The notes under the pieces are model-generated. The model saw only the letters and a program-made list of their open reading frames with translations. It had not been told where the DNA came from and searched no databases. Of a stretch of DNA of 64,000 nucleotides, positions 55,024 through 64,000 are shown one piece after another. Position 1 is the stretch's first letter. Each line of letters begins with the position of its first letter. Source of the DNA: QKTW01 sp052161885 (lineage in GTDB: Bacteria; Bacteroidota; Bacteroidia; Chitinophagales; Chitinophagaceae); assembly GCA_052161885.1 (NCBI GenBank), contig CP197396.1, forward strand, positions 2,418,001 to 2,482,000, given 5' to 3'. The position numbers and the translations under genes were made by a program.

Positions 55024-55140
55024 GTGCAGAAATGAAAATCCAGGCTGTATGACTGTGTGGTTGGTTTTGCTTTTTGTTTCGTTTTATGGCTTGCTTCTGC
55101 AAGCCTTTTCTTTTCGTGGTTTTGTTAGGCTTTGCCTGTA
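55024..55140 (-). promoter_or_regulatory. Structured leader element, copy D
   Basis: Leader of the 54846 operon. Minus strand: AAAACCACGAAAAGAAAA, hairpin GGCTTGC-AGAA-GCAAGCC (perfect 7 bp), AAAACGAAAC, AAAACCAACC, and a TTTTCATTTCTGCAC end. The second hairpin seen in copies A and B is not kept here. Confidence 0.6.
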
Positions 55141-55162
55141 TGGATCAGACCTGAAATCAGTA

Positions 55163-55170
55163 CAAAAATA
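55163..55170 (-). promoter_or_regulatory. Candidate promoter for the 54846 operon
   Basis: -7 TATTTTTG in a context nearly identical to copy B (TTCATGTATTAGATT upstream). The -33-like TTTG of copy B is TCTG here. The leader to 54846 is about 310 nt. Confidence 0.55.
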
Positions 55171-55510
55171 AATCTAATACATGAACACAGATTACCCTAA
55201 TTTAATATTTAAAATACCCTTTTTCTAGTTTAGCTTTTTGGTGCAGTTTCCCGTTTTTCACCCGTCTTTTTGCTTTACCAATGCCGAAATCGTATGAGTA
55301 AAGCTTTTGTCTGCATATAATGCTCTGCTTCCAATATAAAGGCAAAATTAACACCATGCGTCCTGATATATCTACCCAAAATACACTAGAAAACACCCCC
55401 TATTTCTTGCGTTATATTAAAGGCACTATTACCTGCCTATTGATGTGAAAATAACTTCCCGACCATCGTGGCTACCTTAAAAGGTGTGAGGGAACGGCCT
55501 GTACATCAAC

Positions 55511-55660
55511 GATCCATGCTGCAGCAGGGCTATGATGTGTGCGGGTGTGGCGCTGCAAACGCAGGCGTGCCGGACGGAAAGTATCCTGATTGCAAACAAA
55601 CTCCGCACAAACCGCATCTGTTATATCCTAACCGGAAAGAGACGCTGCGAGCGTCTCTTT
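55511..55660 (+). pseudogene. Truncated copy of the 96-aa gene
   Basis: From GCAGCAGG near 55521 the sequence follows the gene at 50743 onward: CTATGATGT, GGCGCTGCAAACG, AGGCGTGC, then TATATCCT.AACCGGAAA and the terminator. The start, the leader and the N-terminal half are gone and the reading frame is disturbed after GVPDG. The open frame at 55468-55740 is therefore a remnant, not a gene. Confidence 0.7.
55636..55660 (+). terminator. Intrinsic terminator left by the decayed small gene
   Basis: AAAGAGACGCT / AGCGTCTCTTT, 11 bp with a 3-nt loop, followed by TATTT. Confidence 0.75.
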
Positions 55661-55674
55661 TATTTAATTATCCG

Positions 55675-55700
55675 GCCTGCAGGGCCATGGCCCTGCAGGC
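55675..55700. repeat. 26-bp perfect palindrome
   Basis: GCCTGCAGGGCCA joined to TGGCCCTGCAGGC with no spacer: every base of the 26 is self-complementary. It sits just beyond the terminator of the decayed gene, in a gap (55701-55876) without any gene. Confidence 0.9.
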
Positions 55701-55876
55701 ATTGATACTTCACTGTTACTTCACTCCAAAGCCATACTAACCCCGGGTGAAGCAGCATGCCGACGCGTCGTGCAGCAGGAAAATGTCTATTGCAGCATTA
55801 TGCAGCGCATTTAGGAAAAGGCTCATAAAAAATAACAGCACGCACATTACCGTTACTGCGGGGCAGGCAACCCTGT

Positions 55877-55918
55877 AAAATACAAAGAGCTACACCGTGT
55901 GGTGTAGCTCTTTGTATT
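55877..55918 (-). terminator. Intrinsic terminator of adhesin C
   Basis: An 18-bp perfect stem (core AGAGCTACACC / GGTGTAGCTCT) with a GTGT loop, with TTTTACAGG following on the minus strand. It is 20 nt after the stop at 55938. Confidence 0.88.
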
Positions 55919-55937
55919 AATACCTGTATACTATATG

Positions 55938-58900
55938 CTATTGTTTTATGAATTTCAGCGTAGTGCCGGTGCCTGATGCAGCTGTTATATGCAGCTGGTA
56001 GATACCCGAAGGCATATCCTGCAACTGTATATGCTGTATAGTGCCGCCGGCAATTATTGTCCGTACCAGCTGACCAGTGCTGTTATATAACTGCACCTTA
56101 CTTTCCACTTCCACGCCCTCCAGCATCAGCTGATCGGTAGCCGGGTTGGGCCACAGTTTAACCTGTTTTACTGCCGCGCAGCTTACCTTCACATTTGTTA
56201 CAGCTGAATAGCTGTAGCTGCCGTCCTTATCATTAATACGCAGGCGATACAGGTTGTTGCCTTCCTGCGGTGCATTGTCAGTAAAGACATAGTTGCTGCC
56301 GCTGCCTTTTGCCACAGCGTTGCCTATCGTTTCAAACGTCTGACCATTATCAGTGCTCCGCTCGGCTGTAAAACCGGCACAGTTTGTCTCAGTACCGGTT
56401 TCCCAGTTCAGCACCGCACTACAACCTTCGCCTTTGATCGCTGCAAAGTATTTCAGCACTACCGGTAATGGCTTCGCCCAGTTCAGCACATATGCAGCAG
56501 GTGTGGGGTCTGCAATATTCGCAGCATCTACAAACGCATAATTAAATGACAGGGACATATATCCGGTGCCTGTAAATTGTATCTGCAACAATGATGGATC
56601 AAAACCATTCAGTACATCACCGGCATTTACCGGCAAGCCGTTGTACAGTAAGGTGCCATTCGTTGGCAGGCTGGTGATCTGTACCGACTTATGCTGCAGG
56701 GTACCACTCGTTACCTGGTCTTCTGCATCATTACCCGTAAAGAATGGAGGATTGCTCCCTGTACCGTCCAATGTCAGGTAGCTGTTCGATGCAGGTGTGC
56801 TGATAGTCGTCGTCTTATTATCACTGTTCGGCTTCTGGTCTATACCGAAGTTTACATTCGTAACACTGGTCGTACCCACACTTACTGCTGTACTGCCATT
56901 AGCATTGCCATCGCCTGCCGCTGTAGTGCCTTCTGCTGTATTGGCTGCATTAGACAATGTTGTGTTCGGGGCGCTGCCTATTGTTTGTGCACCGTTGGTC
57001 ACCACCACAGTGTAGTTGGTGTGCTGCACTACGCCGTCTGCTGTGCCGAAGCTGTAGGTACCATTAGCTGCTACAGGCACACTCGCGATCACATTGCCGC
57101 TGCTATTCACCAGGTTTGCATACAGTGTATTGCTGCCGATCGTGTTTGTGACTGTGCCATCTATTGTGCCACCGTCGGCATCGTCGTAAGCAGTACCGCT
57201 TATCGTAAGATCGTTAAACGTCATACTCACCGTAGCAGGTGTACTGCTCTTCAGTGCTGCATCCACTTCGCTGTACGTGAACGTATATGTACCTGCGCCT
57301 GCAGGTGGATCGTATGTCAGTTTGGTGGGATCGTAATTATTGATCTGCTGGCCTGCTGTTACCGCTACGCCATTGTAGTACAATGTACCACTTGCAGGAA
57401 GCGTATTGATGATCACCGTGTCCACATTGCCAGTGCCAGGATAAGTTCCCTGTTCCGGATCGGTGCCATTCAATGTCGGAACAGTTACTGTTGCTGTTCC
57501 GCCGGGATTGGTAAATGTACCGCTTACGTTATTGGCTGTTGGCGGCTGCTCTATACCATAGTTGGCCTGGGTAAGGTTGGCATTTAATACGCCTATTACT
57601 ATTACACCGTTTGGCGTTCCATCGCTGCCGGCACCTGTCACGGCATTACCTGCTTCTCCCGTATTTACCCAGCCGGAAGGTAAGGTAACCGTTGGGACAG
57701 ATGTCTGCGTGAGCGGTGTTACAGGCGTTGTGGTGAGGTAGACCGTGGCATTATTGCCGGGGTTGCCATTCAGCGTATAAGTACCATCAGCTTTTACTAC
57801 TGCACTGTCTATTACCTGGCCTGTTGAATTATCGTATAAAACAGCATACAGCGTGCCACCGGTATTGGTACCTGTGCCATCTACCGTATTCGAAGGGCTG
57901 CCGCTCAATCCATTTGCATCATTAAATACGGTGCCGCTTATCGCATAGCTCAATACCGCTGTCGGGCAGCTGGCACCATCATTGTTGCCTACAGTAGAGG
58001 CGGTGGAAAGCAGGCTGTTTGCACCTGTAGTCATATTGACCTTATAAATATTGCCCGTAATGTTCTGTTTCGCATACATATACCCCGTCCCATCTATTAT
58101 TATGGAACCCATGGTACTGGTAGCACCCAGGTTAGGGTTCAAAACAGGCGCATCCACTGTTACTGCACCTGTTGCCGGGTCCATTTTAAACAAACGGGCC
58201 TGGTTAACCGGTGTACCACCCACGGCCTGATGGGCAATACCCCAGAGCATACCATCTGCAGGGTTCCAGGCCCAGTCGCCAAGACCCACACCGGTATAGG
58301 GGGCCGTATAGGAAGGTGTAAAGGAATAAGGTGCGCTGGTAATTGCAGCAAAGGTGCTGCGATCCACTATCTGCAGGTAGGTACTGCGGGCAGGGTTTAA
58401 GTCTACCACATAATAGGCCGGGAAGGCAGTGCTTGTACTTATATAATAGTACCCCGTTGGCGAAATCGCGCCAATGGCCGGTGATCCTGTAAAGGTTAAG
58501 TTGGCCACATTCATATTTTGAACGGTGCCGGTCGCATCTATTCTCACCAGCTGATTGCCATTTTGAAGGCCCCAAAGCAGGTTGTCAAAAGGATTAAAAG
58601 CAATAGCATTGGTCTGTACCGCATAGCTCGCCACAGGGGTGGTTACGCCTGTATTCACATTGATGGCGCTCAGTGTAGATGAAGTAGCGGTGCCTGCCAC
58701 TTCATACATGGTGTTGGCGCAAGTGAAGGTTGTTGCCGTGGTAAATGGCATTGTTACGACTGCCGCAGGGCTGACCTTCCCTGCCGCATCTACCTCACTA
58801 TAGGTAAAACTCAGCGAAGTAATGCCGTCGTTCGGATTGACGGTGAGCAGCGCAGGATTATAGTCATTGATCTGCTGACCTGCAGTGACTGCCACGCCGT

Positions 58901-61900
58901 TGTAATAAAGCGTACCATTTACAGGAAGTGTATTGATGATCACCGTATCTGCATTACCGGTGCCCGGGAAAGTACCCTGCTCCGGGTCTGTACCATTTAA
59001 GACCGGGACCACAACAGCCGCATTACCACCCGGGTTCTGCTGGCTTGTTGCGGTGACCGCATTCGCCGTTGGCGTTTGCTCCATGCCGAAGTTGGCGTTC
59101 GTTGTATTGGCGCTGACAGATCCGAGAGAAAGGATTCCATTGGCAGTACCATCACTGCCTGCTGCTAAGCCGAGGTTTTCGCCCGTGCTTACATAACCGG
59201 AAGGCAGTGTTACAGATGGTGGCGTATTGCCCACTGTAGCGGTAGCTGTTGTTATTTCCACGCTGTAGTTGCCACCGTCTATACCTGCAAAACTGTAGGT
59301 ACCGTTTGCAGCCACTGTTGTTGTTGCGGCTACTTTGCCGGTAGCATTATCGATCAATACTGCATTCAGTCCGCCACCGTTGGTACCACTGCCGTTAACA
59401 GTATTATCTGTAAGACCATTCTGGTCATCATATACATTGCCGCTCACACTGATGGTATTAAACGTCATGCTCACAGTGGCAGGTGCACTGCTCTTCAATG
59501 CCGCATCTACTTCACTGTAGGTAAATGTATACGTACCGCCGCCTGCGGGAGGATCATATGTCAGTTTGGTAGGATCGTAATTGTTTATTTGTTGCCCTGC
59601 TGTTACTGCAACGCCATTATAGTACAATGTACCACTGGCAGGAAGTGTATTTATAATAACAGTGTCTGCATTACCAATACCAGGATAACTGCCCTGTTCC
59701 GGATCGGTGCCGTTGAGCGTCGGAACCTGTACAGTTGCTGTTCCGCCAGGGTTGGTGAATGTGCCGCTTACGTTATTAGCCGTTGGCGGCTGCTCTATAC
59801 CAAAATTGACCTGCGTGGTAACAGCGTTCAATGCACCTATTGCCAGGATGCCATTGGTGCCATTAGTAGCTGCATCGCTGCCAGCACCAGTAATCGGGTT
59901 GCCTGCCTCTCCTACATATGCCCATCCGGGGGGTGGGGTTACTGTGGGCAGAGCTGTCTGTAGTTTTGTTGCCGGTGTAGTGGTCAGATAAACACTGGCA
60001 TTGTTGCCCGGGTTGCCAAACATCTGGTAATTTCCGGTAGCATCTACTACCGCTGTATCTATAACCTGGCCCGTAGTATTATCATATAAGATAGCGTATA
60101 ATGTAGTACCTGTATTAGTTCCTGTTCCATCTACAGTGTTGGACGGTGTTCCGTTCAGGCCATTTGCATCATTGTACACATGTCCGCTTACAAGGTAGCT
60201 CAATACTGCGGTCGGGCAATTGGCCCCATCGTTAAAATTGCTGATTGGAGAAGTGGATAAATAAGTAGCTGTATTGGTTGTAGTATTGACTTTATAGAAA
60301 TTGCCATTAACATTGGAATATATATAGTAGTTGTTAATTGCATCAAAAAACTGGGCTCCAAAGGCACCGGTTGATGTATCAATACCACCACCTGTAACGG
60401 GTGTACCGGAGAAGACGGTGACACCGGTAGTGGGGTCAAGGGTAGCAATCTCAAACCTATGGGCTACGCCTACCACACCACGTATAATAGTCTGCAATTT
60501 GTTGGTAGTGCTATTAAATACCCAATCCTCAATAAGTAACGGACCGCCACCAACAACGGTAGTACCATACGGTGCTGCTGTCTTGGCTACATAAAGTGCT
60601 GTTGGGTCCACCACTTGCAGGTAAGTACTTCTGGCAGGATTTACATCGACTACGTAGAACGAAGTATCGCCCGTAGTGTACAGGTACATATAGCCCGTAG
60701 GCGATACAGTACCTACATTGTACGGAGTGCCAAGGGATGCGTCAAAGGTGGTAAATGGCAGGTTGGGCAGGTTGAACGATGTAACTGTACCGGTTGCATC
60801 TATACGCACCAGCTGCTTATTGGTAAGATCGGCACCCCATATCATATTATCTGTAACATTATATCCAAAGGCATTTCCAAATATGGTAAGTGCGGCCACC
60901 GTTGTCCTTACGCCTGTATTTACATTGTAAGAATAAAGTGTGGAAGGAGTTCCGCCTGCGGCGGTTGCTATCTGGTAAGCCAAACCATTGGCACATACGA
61001 AAGCTGTCGGGTCAGAAACCGGGATCGTTACAGTAGCGTTGGCACTGGCTTTCAGGGCTGCATCTACTTCACTATACTGAAAGCTAATATTGAAGCTGCC
61101 GCTTGTGGGCGTGGGATCCACAGTAAGCAGGGCAGGATTATAATTTTTGATAGTATCACCGGCTACAACAGGTACACCGTTGTAGTACAAGGTGGCATTG
61201 GCCGGCAGGGTACGTATGATAATGGTATCCGCATTGCCTGTACCCGGGAATGAACCTTGCTCGGGGTCGCTGCCGGATAAGGCGGGCACAATGAGTTTAC
61301 CATTGCCGCCAGGGTTCTGCTGGTTAGGGCCGGTAAATGTGAGTGCTGTTGGCGGCTGCTCTATACCAAAGTTGGCATTGGTGACACGGGCGCTTACAAT
61401 GCCCACAGGCAGAACACCGTTTGCGGTGCCATCGCTGCCTGCACTACTACCCAGGTTTTCGCCGGCATTGACATAGCCGGCAGGTAATGTAATGGTTGGT
61501 AGTGCAGCCTGGCCAATGGTTGGAGTGGTAGTAGTAAGGAACAACGTGTATTTATGCCCCAGCGTATCTGCCAGGAAACTGTAACTGCCATCAGAAGCTA
61601 CGGAAACTACCTGCATCACTTTTTTTGCGGTGCTGTCATACAATACCATTTTAAGCGTGCTGCCGGCATTGGTGCCGGTGCCGTTTACGGCTCCATCCGC
61701 AAGACCATTGAGATCATTAAATACGGTGCCGCAGATAGTAGCTTTGACCGTATCTGTTTTGGAAGTAAGGCAGCCTGTGGTTCCTGCAAAACGGGCAGAG
61801 GTCGTATATATGCCTGCTGTAAGGTTTGTGAATGATGGTGATGACTGGAAATTGGTTCCGTCAATCGAATATTCATATGAAGCACTAACAGGCGAAGTAA

Positions 61901-63803
61901 CTGTAATACTGCCCAATGCTGAACAACTGGTATGCACTACTGTTGTAACAGGTGTGGTTGGCGGGATCATTGCAAACGTAATATCATCCAGGCCCAGATC
62001 GTTACCGGCACCACCGATGCCGTTGTTTTGTATGACAAGATCAAAGCTGGAAGATGGAGCTGTAAAACTAAAGCCGAAGTTTGTCCACGTGGTGGCCGAA
62101 ATATTGCCGGTAGTACTGGAGGCCAGTACGCTACCTGTAGCTGCATCTACCACCTGGAACAATACATTTGGCCTGATTGAAGCTGAAGGGCTCAGATCAA
62201 CCAGCCATGCAGAAAAATTATACGTAGCACCTGATATAACTCCTGTAAAGCGGCGGCGGAAGAATTCGCCTTTTTCAAAACTGGCATTCACCTCCATAAA
62301 ATAGCCGGTTTGCCCGGCAGCATCTGCTGTATGATCGGCAGCAAGAGTAGGAGTAAAGCTTCCGTTGCTGGTTGTTACTACTTTATAATATCCGTCCGGA
62401 GGGTAAGACAAAGGTGAAAGATGGTAAGACGTCTGACCTCTAAGCGTATCTCCAAATGGATTGGCAACAGCGTCATTGGTGCTGCCGAAAGTTTCCACAT
62501 AGTTGGTGCTGCAGGAGTTCGTCATGGAGAAGTTATTTACCAGGCCATTTTGAAAGATTACATGTACCACTTCACCTGCTGCTACATTAAGAGTTGCATT
62601 GGCATTGCTGACGCTGGAGCTGCTGTTACTTGTAGGATCATACATTTCAAAACGCTGCAATGCCCAGCCGCCAGGTACTGTTTCTGTAATAGTATAAGTA
62701 CCGGGTGTTACTGCAATCATTTCAGAATTGTCGTTAGGTGAAGCACGTACCCGCTCGTCATCGATCCAGTGCACTGCATTGGGAGCGGTTGGATTGCTGG
62801 CGATAGGTTCTCCCGTTTCTGTACGGGTGTAAATCCCTGTGTAGTGTGTTTGTGATATGGCTAACATTACCCCTGCATCCCAGAACTGGCCACCCAGTCC
62901 ACCGGTTATCGAATAGGCAGCCTGCGAAGCATCAATAGTCCAGGCAGAACCAGTCCAGCGGTATTGATATGTCTGGGTGGATACTATAATTCTTCCCGTT
63001 GCATCATAAGCTACATCATTTACTTGTCCTGTTGTTGCAGAACTGCCCAGATGAACCAGGTTGTTCCCTGTTGGTCCCATTGTCCATACTTCATTACCAT
63101 TAGTTGCAAATACTATTGCTGTAGTGCTGCTGTTGGCAGACATATTTACATCTATTCTTTTGGCATTATTCTGCGCCCCTCCTGTGGGTTGATAAATCCT
63201 TGTCCAGCTGCCATCATAACGCCATATTTCACCAAGCGCATTTACGATAAATGTCCTGGTGATATCCCAGCCCGAAGCTACATCTACCGCATTACTGTTT
63301 CCGTAATTGGAAGGTGTGCCTATCTGGGTTGAAGTAGTACCGTTTATTGTAAAAACATTACCTCCTGAGCCACAGATAACAGCCTGGTTACCTATATATC
63401 CGTCAACACGTACTGCAGTCTGTGTAGTGCTTACCCAGGTTGATGAATTAATATCCCTGTAATAGACCATGGTGTTTGTGCCAGGTGTAGTGCCCGAAAC
63501 CGCATACAGCCTGCCAGCCTGGGATGAGCCAATATCCTGTATGCCCAGGTTCGCGGGATTGTCGTTGAGTGTGAATGCGGGGATAGTAGTTGATCCACCT
63601 GTAGCTGTAAAATTGAAGTCTACACTGGAACTTTCATCCAGGGTTCGTTTATGAACATAGATATACCCTTGCTGTGCCCGGGCTGGCAATACATTCAGTA
63701 ATGCCAGGCAGCATACCACATACTTAACAATGTTGCCTATACAGTTTTGTGCCTTCTTTCCGCAGGCAACCGATTCTTTTTCGTGGATAAAAATACTTTT
63801 CAT
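55938..63803 (-). CDS. Giant modular surface adhesin C (2621 aa), T9SS client
   Basis: Signal peptide with a long charged n-region, ending about residue 44 (ALLNVLPARAQ). Order by eye: a propeller-like N-terminal domain (~45-335, repeated GGNVFTINGT / GEIWRYDGSW-type blades); a SpaA-like stretch (TETVPGGWALQRFEM); a lectin-like domain (SFEKGEFFRRRFTGVISGAT, FDLVIQNNGIGGAGNDLGLD, ~440-620); a SprB-like repeat (TSCSALGSITVTSPVSAS); an SdrD-B-like module; a first DUF6923-type propeller (~930-1200); further SdrD-B-like modules; a 238-aa repeat; a second DUF6923-type domain (~1690-1950); more modules; the DDADGG block shared with adhesin B; an FN3-like segment; and a type A sorting domain (LWPNPATDQLMLEGV, GIYQLHITAASG, ending LKFIKQ). 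It lacks the GEVED and DUF11 domains. Surface adhesion is inferred. Confidence 0.92.
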   Translation of the reverse strand: MKSIFIHEKESVACGKKAQNCIGNIVKYVVCCLALLNVLPARAQQGYIYVHKRTLDESSSVDFNFTATGGSTTIPAFTLNDNPANLGIQDIGSSQAGRLYAVSGTTPGTNTMVYYRDINSSTWVSTTQTAVRVDGYIGNQAVICGSGGNVFTINGTTSTQIGTPSNYGNSNAVDVASGWDITRTFIVNALGEIWRYDGSWTRIYQPTGGAQNNAKRIDVNMSANSSTTAIVFATNGNEVWTMGPTGNNLVHLGSSATTGQVNDVAYDATGRIIVSTQTYQYRWTGSAWTIDASQAAYSITGGLGGQFWDAGVMLAISQTHYTGIYTRTETGEPIASNPTAPNAVHWIDDERVRASPNDNSEMIAVTPGTYTITETVPGGWALQRFEMYDPTSNSSSSVSNANATLNVAAGEVVHVIFQNGLVNNFSMTNSCSTNYVETFGSTNDAVANPFGDTLRGQTSYHLSPLSYPPDGYYKVVTTSNGSFTPTLAADHTADAAGQTGYFMEVNASFEKGEFFRRRFTGVISGATYNFSAWLVDLSPSASIRPNVLFQVVDAATGSVLASSTTGNISATTWTNFGFSFTAPSSSFDLVIQNNGIGGAGNDLGLDDITFAMIPPTTPVTTVVHTSCSALGSITVTSPVSASYEYSIDGTNFQSSPSFTNLTAGIYTTSARFAGTTGCLTSKTDTVKATICGTVFNDLNGLADGAVNGTGTNAGSTLKMVLYDSTAKKVMQVVSVASDGSYSFLADTLGHKYTLFLTTTTPTIGQAALPTITLPAGYVNAGENLGSSAGSDGTANGVLPVGIVSARVTNANFGIEQPPTALTFTGPNQQNPGGNGKLIVPALSGSDPEQGSFPGTGNADTIIIRTLPANATLYYNGVPVVAGDTIKNYNPALLTVDPTPTSGSFNISFQYSEVDAALKASANATVTIPVSDPTAFVCANGLAYQIATAAGGTPSTLYSYNVNTGVRTTVAALTIFGNAFGYNVTDNMIWGADLTNKQLVRIDATGTVTSFNLPNLPFTTFDASLGTPYNVGTVSPTGYMYLYTTGDTSFYVVDVNPARSTYLQVVDPTALYVAKTAAPYGTTVVGGGPLLIEDWVFNSTTNKLQTIIRGVVGVAHRFEIATLDPTTGVTVFSGTPVTGGGIDTSTGAFGAQFFDAINNYYIYSNVNGNFYKVNTTTNTATYLSTSPISNFNDGANCPTAVLSYLVSGHVYNDANGLNGTPSNTVDGTGTNTGTTLYAILYDNTTGQVIDTAVVDATGNYQMFGNPGNNASVYLTTTPATKLQTALPTVTPPPGWAYVGEAGNPITGAGSDAATNGTNGILAIGALNAVTTQVNFGIEQPPTANNVSGTFTNPGGTATVQVPTLNGTDPEQGSYPGIGNADTVIINTLPASGTLYYNGVAVTAGQQINNYDPTKLTYDPPAGGGTYTFTYSEVDAALKSSAPATVSMTFNTISVSGNVYDDQNGLTDNTVNGSGTNGGGLNAVLIDNATGKVAATTTVAANGTYSFAGIDGGNYSVEITTATATVGNTPPSVTLPSGYVSTGENLGLAAGSDGTANGILSLGSVSANTTNANFGMEQTPTANAVTATSQQNPGGNAAVVVPVLNGTDPEQGTFPGTGNADTVIINTLPVNGTLYYNGVAVTAGQQINDYNPALLTVNPNDGITSLSFTYSEVDAAGKVSPAAVVTMPFTTATTFTCANTMYEVAGTATSSTLSAINVNTGVTTPVASYAVQTNAIAFNPFDNLLWGLQNGNQLVRIDATGTVQNMNVANLTFTGSPAIGAISPTGYYYISTSTAFPAYYVVDLNPARSTYLQIVDRSTFAAITSAPYSFTPSYTAPYTGVGLGDWAWNPADGMLWGIAHQAVGGTPVNQARLFKMDPATGAVTVDAPVLNPNLGATSTMGSIIIDGTGYMYAKQNITGNIYKVNMTTGANSLLSTASTVGNNDGASCPTAVLSYAISGTVFNDANGLSGSPSNTVDGTGTNTGGTLYAVLYDNSTGQVIDSAVVKADGTYTLNGNPGNNATVYLTTTPVTPLTQTSVPTVTLPSGWVNTGEAGNAVTGAGSDGTPNGVIVIGVLNANLTQANYGIEQPPTANNVSGTFTNPGGTATVTVPTLNGTDPEQGTYPGTGNVDTVIINTLPASGTLYYNGVAVTAGQQINNYDPTKLTYDPPAGAGTYTFTYSEVDAALKSSTPATVSMTFNDLTISGTAYDDADGGTIDGTVTNTIGSNTLYANLVNSSGNVIASVPVAANGTYSFGTADGVVQHTNYTVVVTNGAQTIGSAPNTTLSNAANTAEGTTAAGDGNANGSTAVSVGTTSVTNVNFGIDQKPNSDNKTTTISTPASNSYLTLDGTGSNPPFFTGNDAEDQVTSGTLQHKSVQITSLPTNGTLLYNGLPVNAGDVLNGFDPSLLQIQFTGTGYMSLSFNYAFVDAANIADPTPAAYVLNWAKPLPVVLKYFAAIKGEGCSAVLNWETGTETNCAGFTAERSTDNGQTFETIGNAVAKGSGSNYVFTDNAPQEGNNLYRLRINDKDGSYSYSAVTNVKVSCAAVKQVKLWPNPATDQLMLEGVEVESKVQLYNSTGQLVRTIIAGGTIQHIQLQDMPSGIYQLHITAASGTGTTLKFIKQ
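56336..57476 (-). repeat. Near-identical block shared with adhesin B, copy 2
   Basis: Partner of 44220-45360 at an offset of 12116. Differences by eye are scattered single bases, mostly silent. Confidence 0.85.
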
Positions 63804-64000
63804 AAAACATTTATTTTAGCCTCTGTCAGAGGTACCAGTAAATGGTCTTTCCGTGTTCAGGTTCAGACTGTCTACAAGTGCTTCATCAGAGATCTTCTGC
63901 CCATAATTTCGTTTCGCAGTTCCGTTGTTTTCATCTGATAGATCTACATGCGTAAAACAACCGGCCAATATATTGTCAATACATACCCACTATTAAGAAG
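63804..64000. other. Upstream region of adhesin C
   Basis: The promoter of adhesin C should lie here or beyond the edge. The shared leader element (AAAACCACGAAAAG type) of the other adhesin units was not found in these 197 nt, so C is either regulated differently or its cassette lies outside the window. Confidence 0.4.

Larger units (their letters stand above)
55024..55440. repeat. Duplicated leader/promoter segment, copy 2
   Basis: Partner of 49741-50165. After it, the structured pseudoknot leader and the 5' half of the small gene present at the first locus are missing (about 490 bp deleted by comparison). Confidence 0.75.

Noticed and set aside
44575..57587. Long plus-strand frames (44575-45186 and 56691-57587, up to 298 codons) under the adhesin genes
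   Set aside because: They mirror the repeats on the other strand: GC-biased, Cys/His/Arg-rich, and mutually similar only because the adhesin repeats are.
31513..63803. A phage or integrated element encoding the giant proteins
   Set aside because: No integrase, transposase, att-like repeat or structural phage gene was recognised; domains are those of T9SS surface adhesins.

Overview
The window looks like chromosome from a member of the Bacteroidota, most likely the Chitinophagaceae or a close relative. The evidence is several secreted proteins with type IX secretion (T9SS) type A C-terminal sorting domains, SprB-like and GEVED-like modules, LytTR/LytS and TPR-kinase signalling pairs, weak ribosome binding sites, and many promoters matching the Bacteroidota -7 motif TAnnTTTG. 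No phage, plasmid or transposase genes were recognised. No T9SS machinery gene is present, only its clients.

Layout. 1-3.5 kb: two secreted proteins (a beta-helix protein cut by the window edge and a T9SS client). 4.9-8.6 kb: a LytTR regulator fused in one operon to a beta-propeller sensor kinase. 9-13.4 kb: a hypothetical gene, an APH-like kinase, a possible decayed SRAP gene and a GH16 glycosidase. 13.6-20.7 kb: metabolic/detoxification genes (quinone oxidoreductase with a divergent HxlR regulator; an AraC, alpha/beta-hydrolase, crotonase and oxidoreductase operon; a PEP-mutase-like enzyme with DinB). 20.7-25.4 kb: a broken DHFR-family gene, tRNA-Asp, an outer-membrane barrel, a Crp/oxidoreductase pair and ispH. 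25.5-31.2 kb: a T9SS adhesin, then a TPR histidine kinase/NarL-type regulator pair.

The second half, 31.5-63.8 kb, is an adhesin locus on the minus strand. It holds three giant modular surface proteins (3887, 1867 and 2621 aa) built from one repertoire of domains, including five tandem 714-bp repeats and a roughly 1.1-kb block nearly identical in two of them. Two smaller secreted proteins and two small plus-strand genes lie between. Three of the minus-strand transcription units share an unusual promoter plus leader cassette with a hairpin whose stem sequence changes while pairing is kept. The region has been shaped by segmental duplication: a truncated copy of a small gene and its divergent promoter region, an orphan sorting-domain fragment, a 21-bp tandem array and a 26-bp perfect palindrome.

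The most novel-looking item is the leader of the 96-aa gene at 50561. It can fold into a compact P1/P2/P3 structure with a GNRA tetraloop and an 11-bp pseudoknot that covers the start codon, which is the architecture of a translational riboswitch. All structures and domain names are read by eye; no searches were run.
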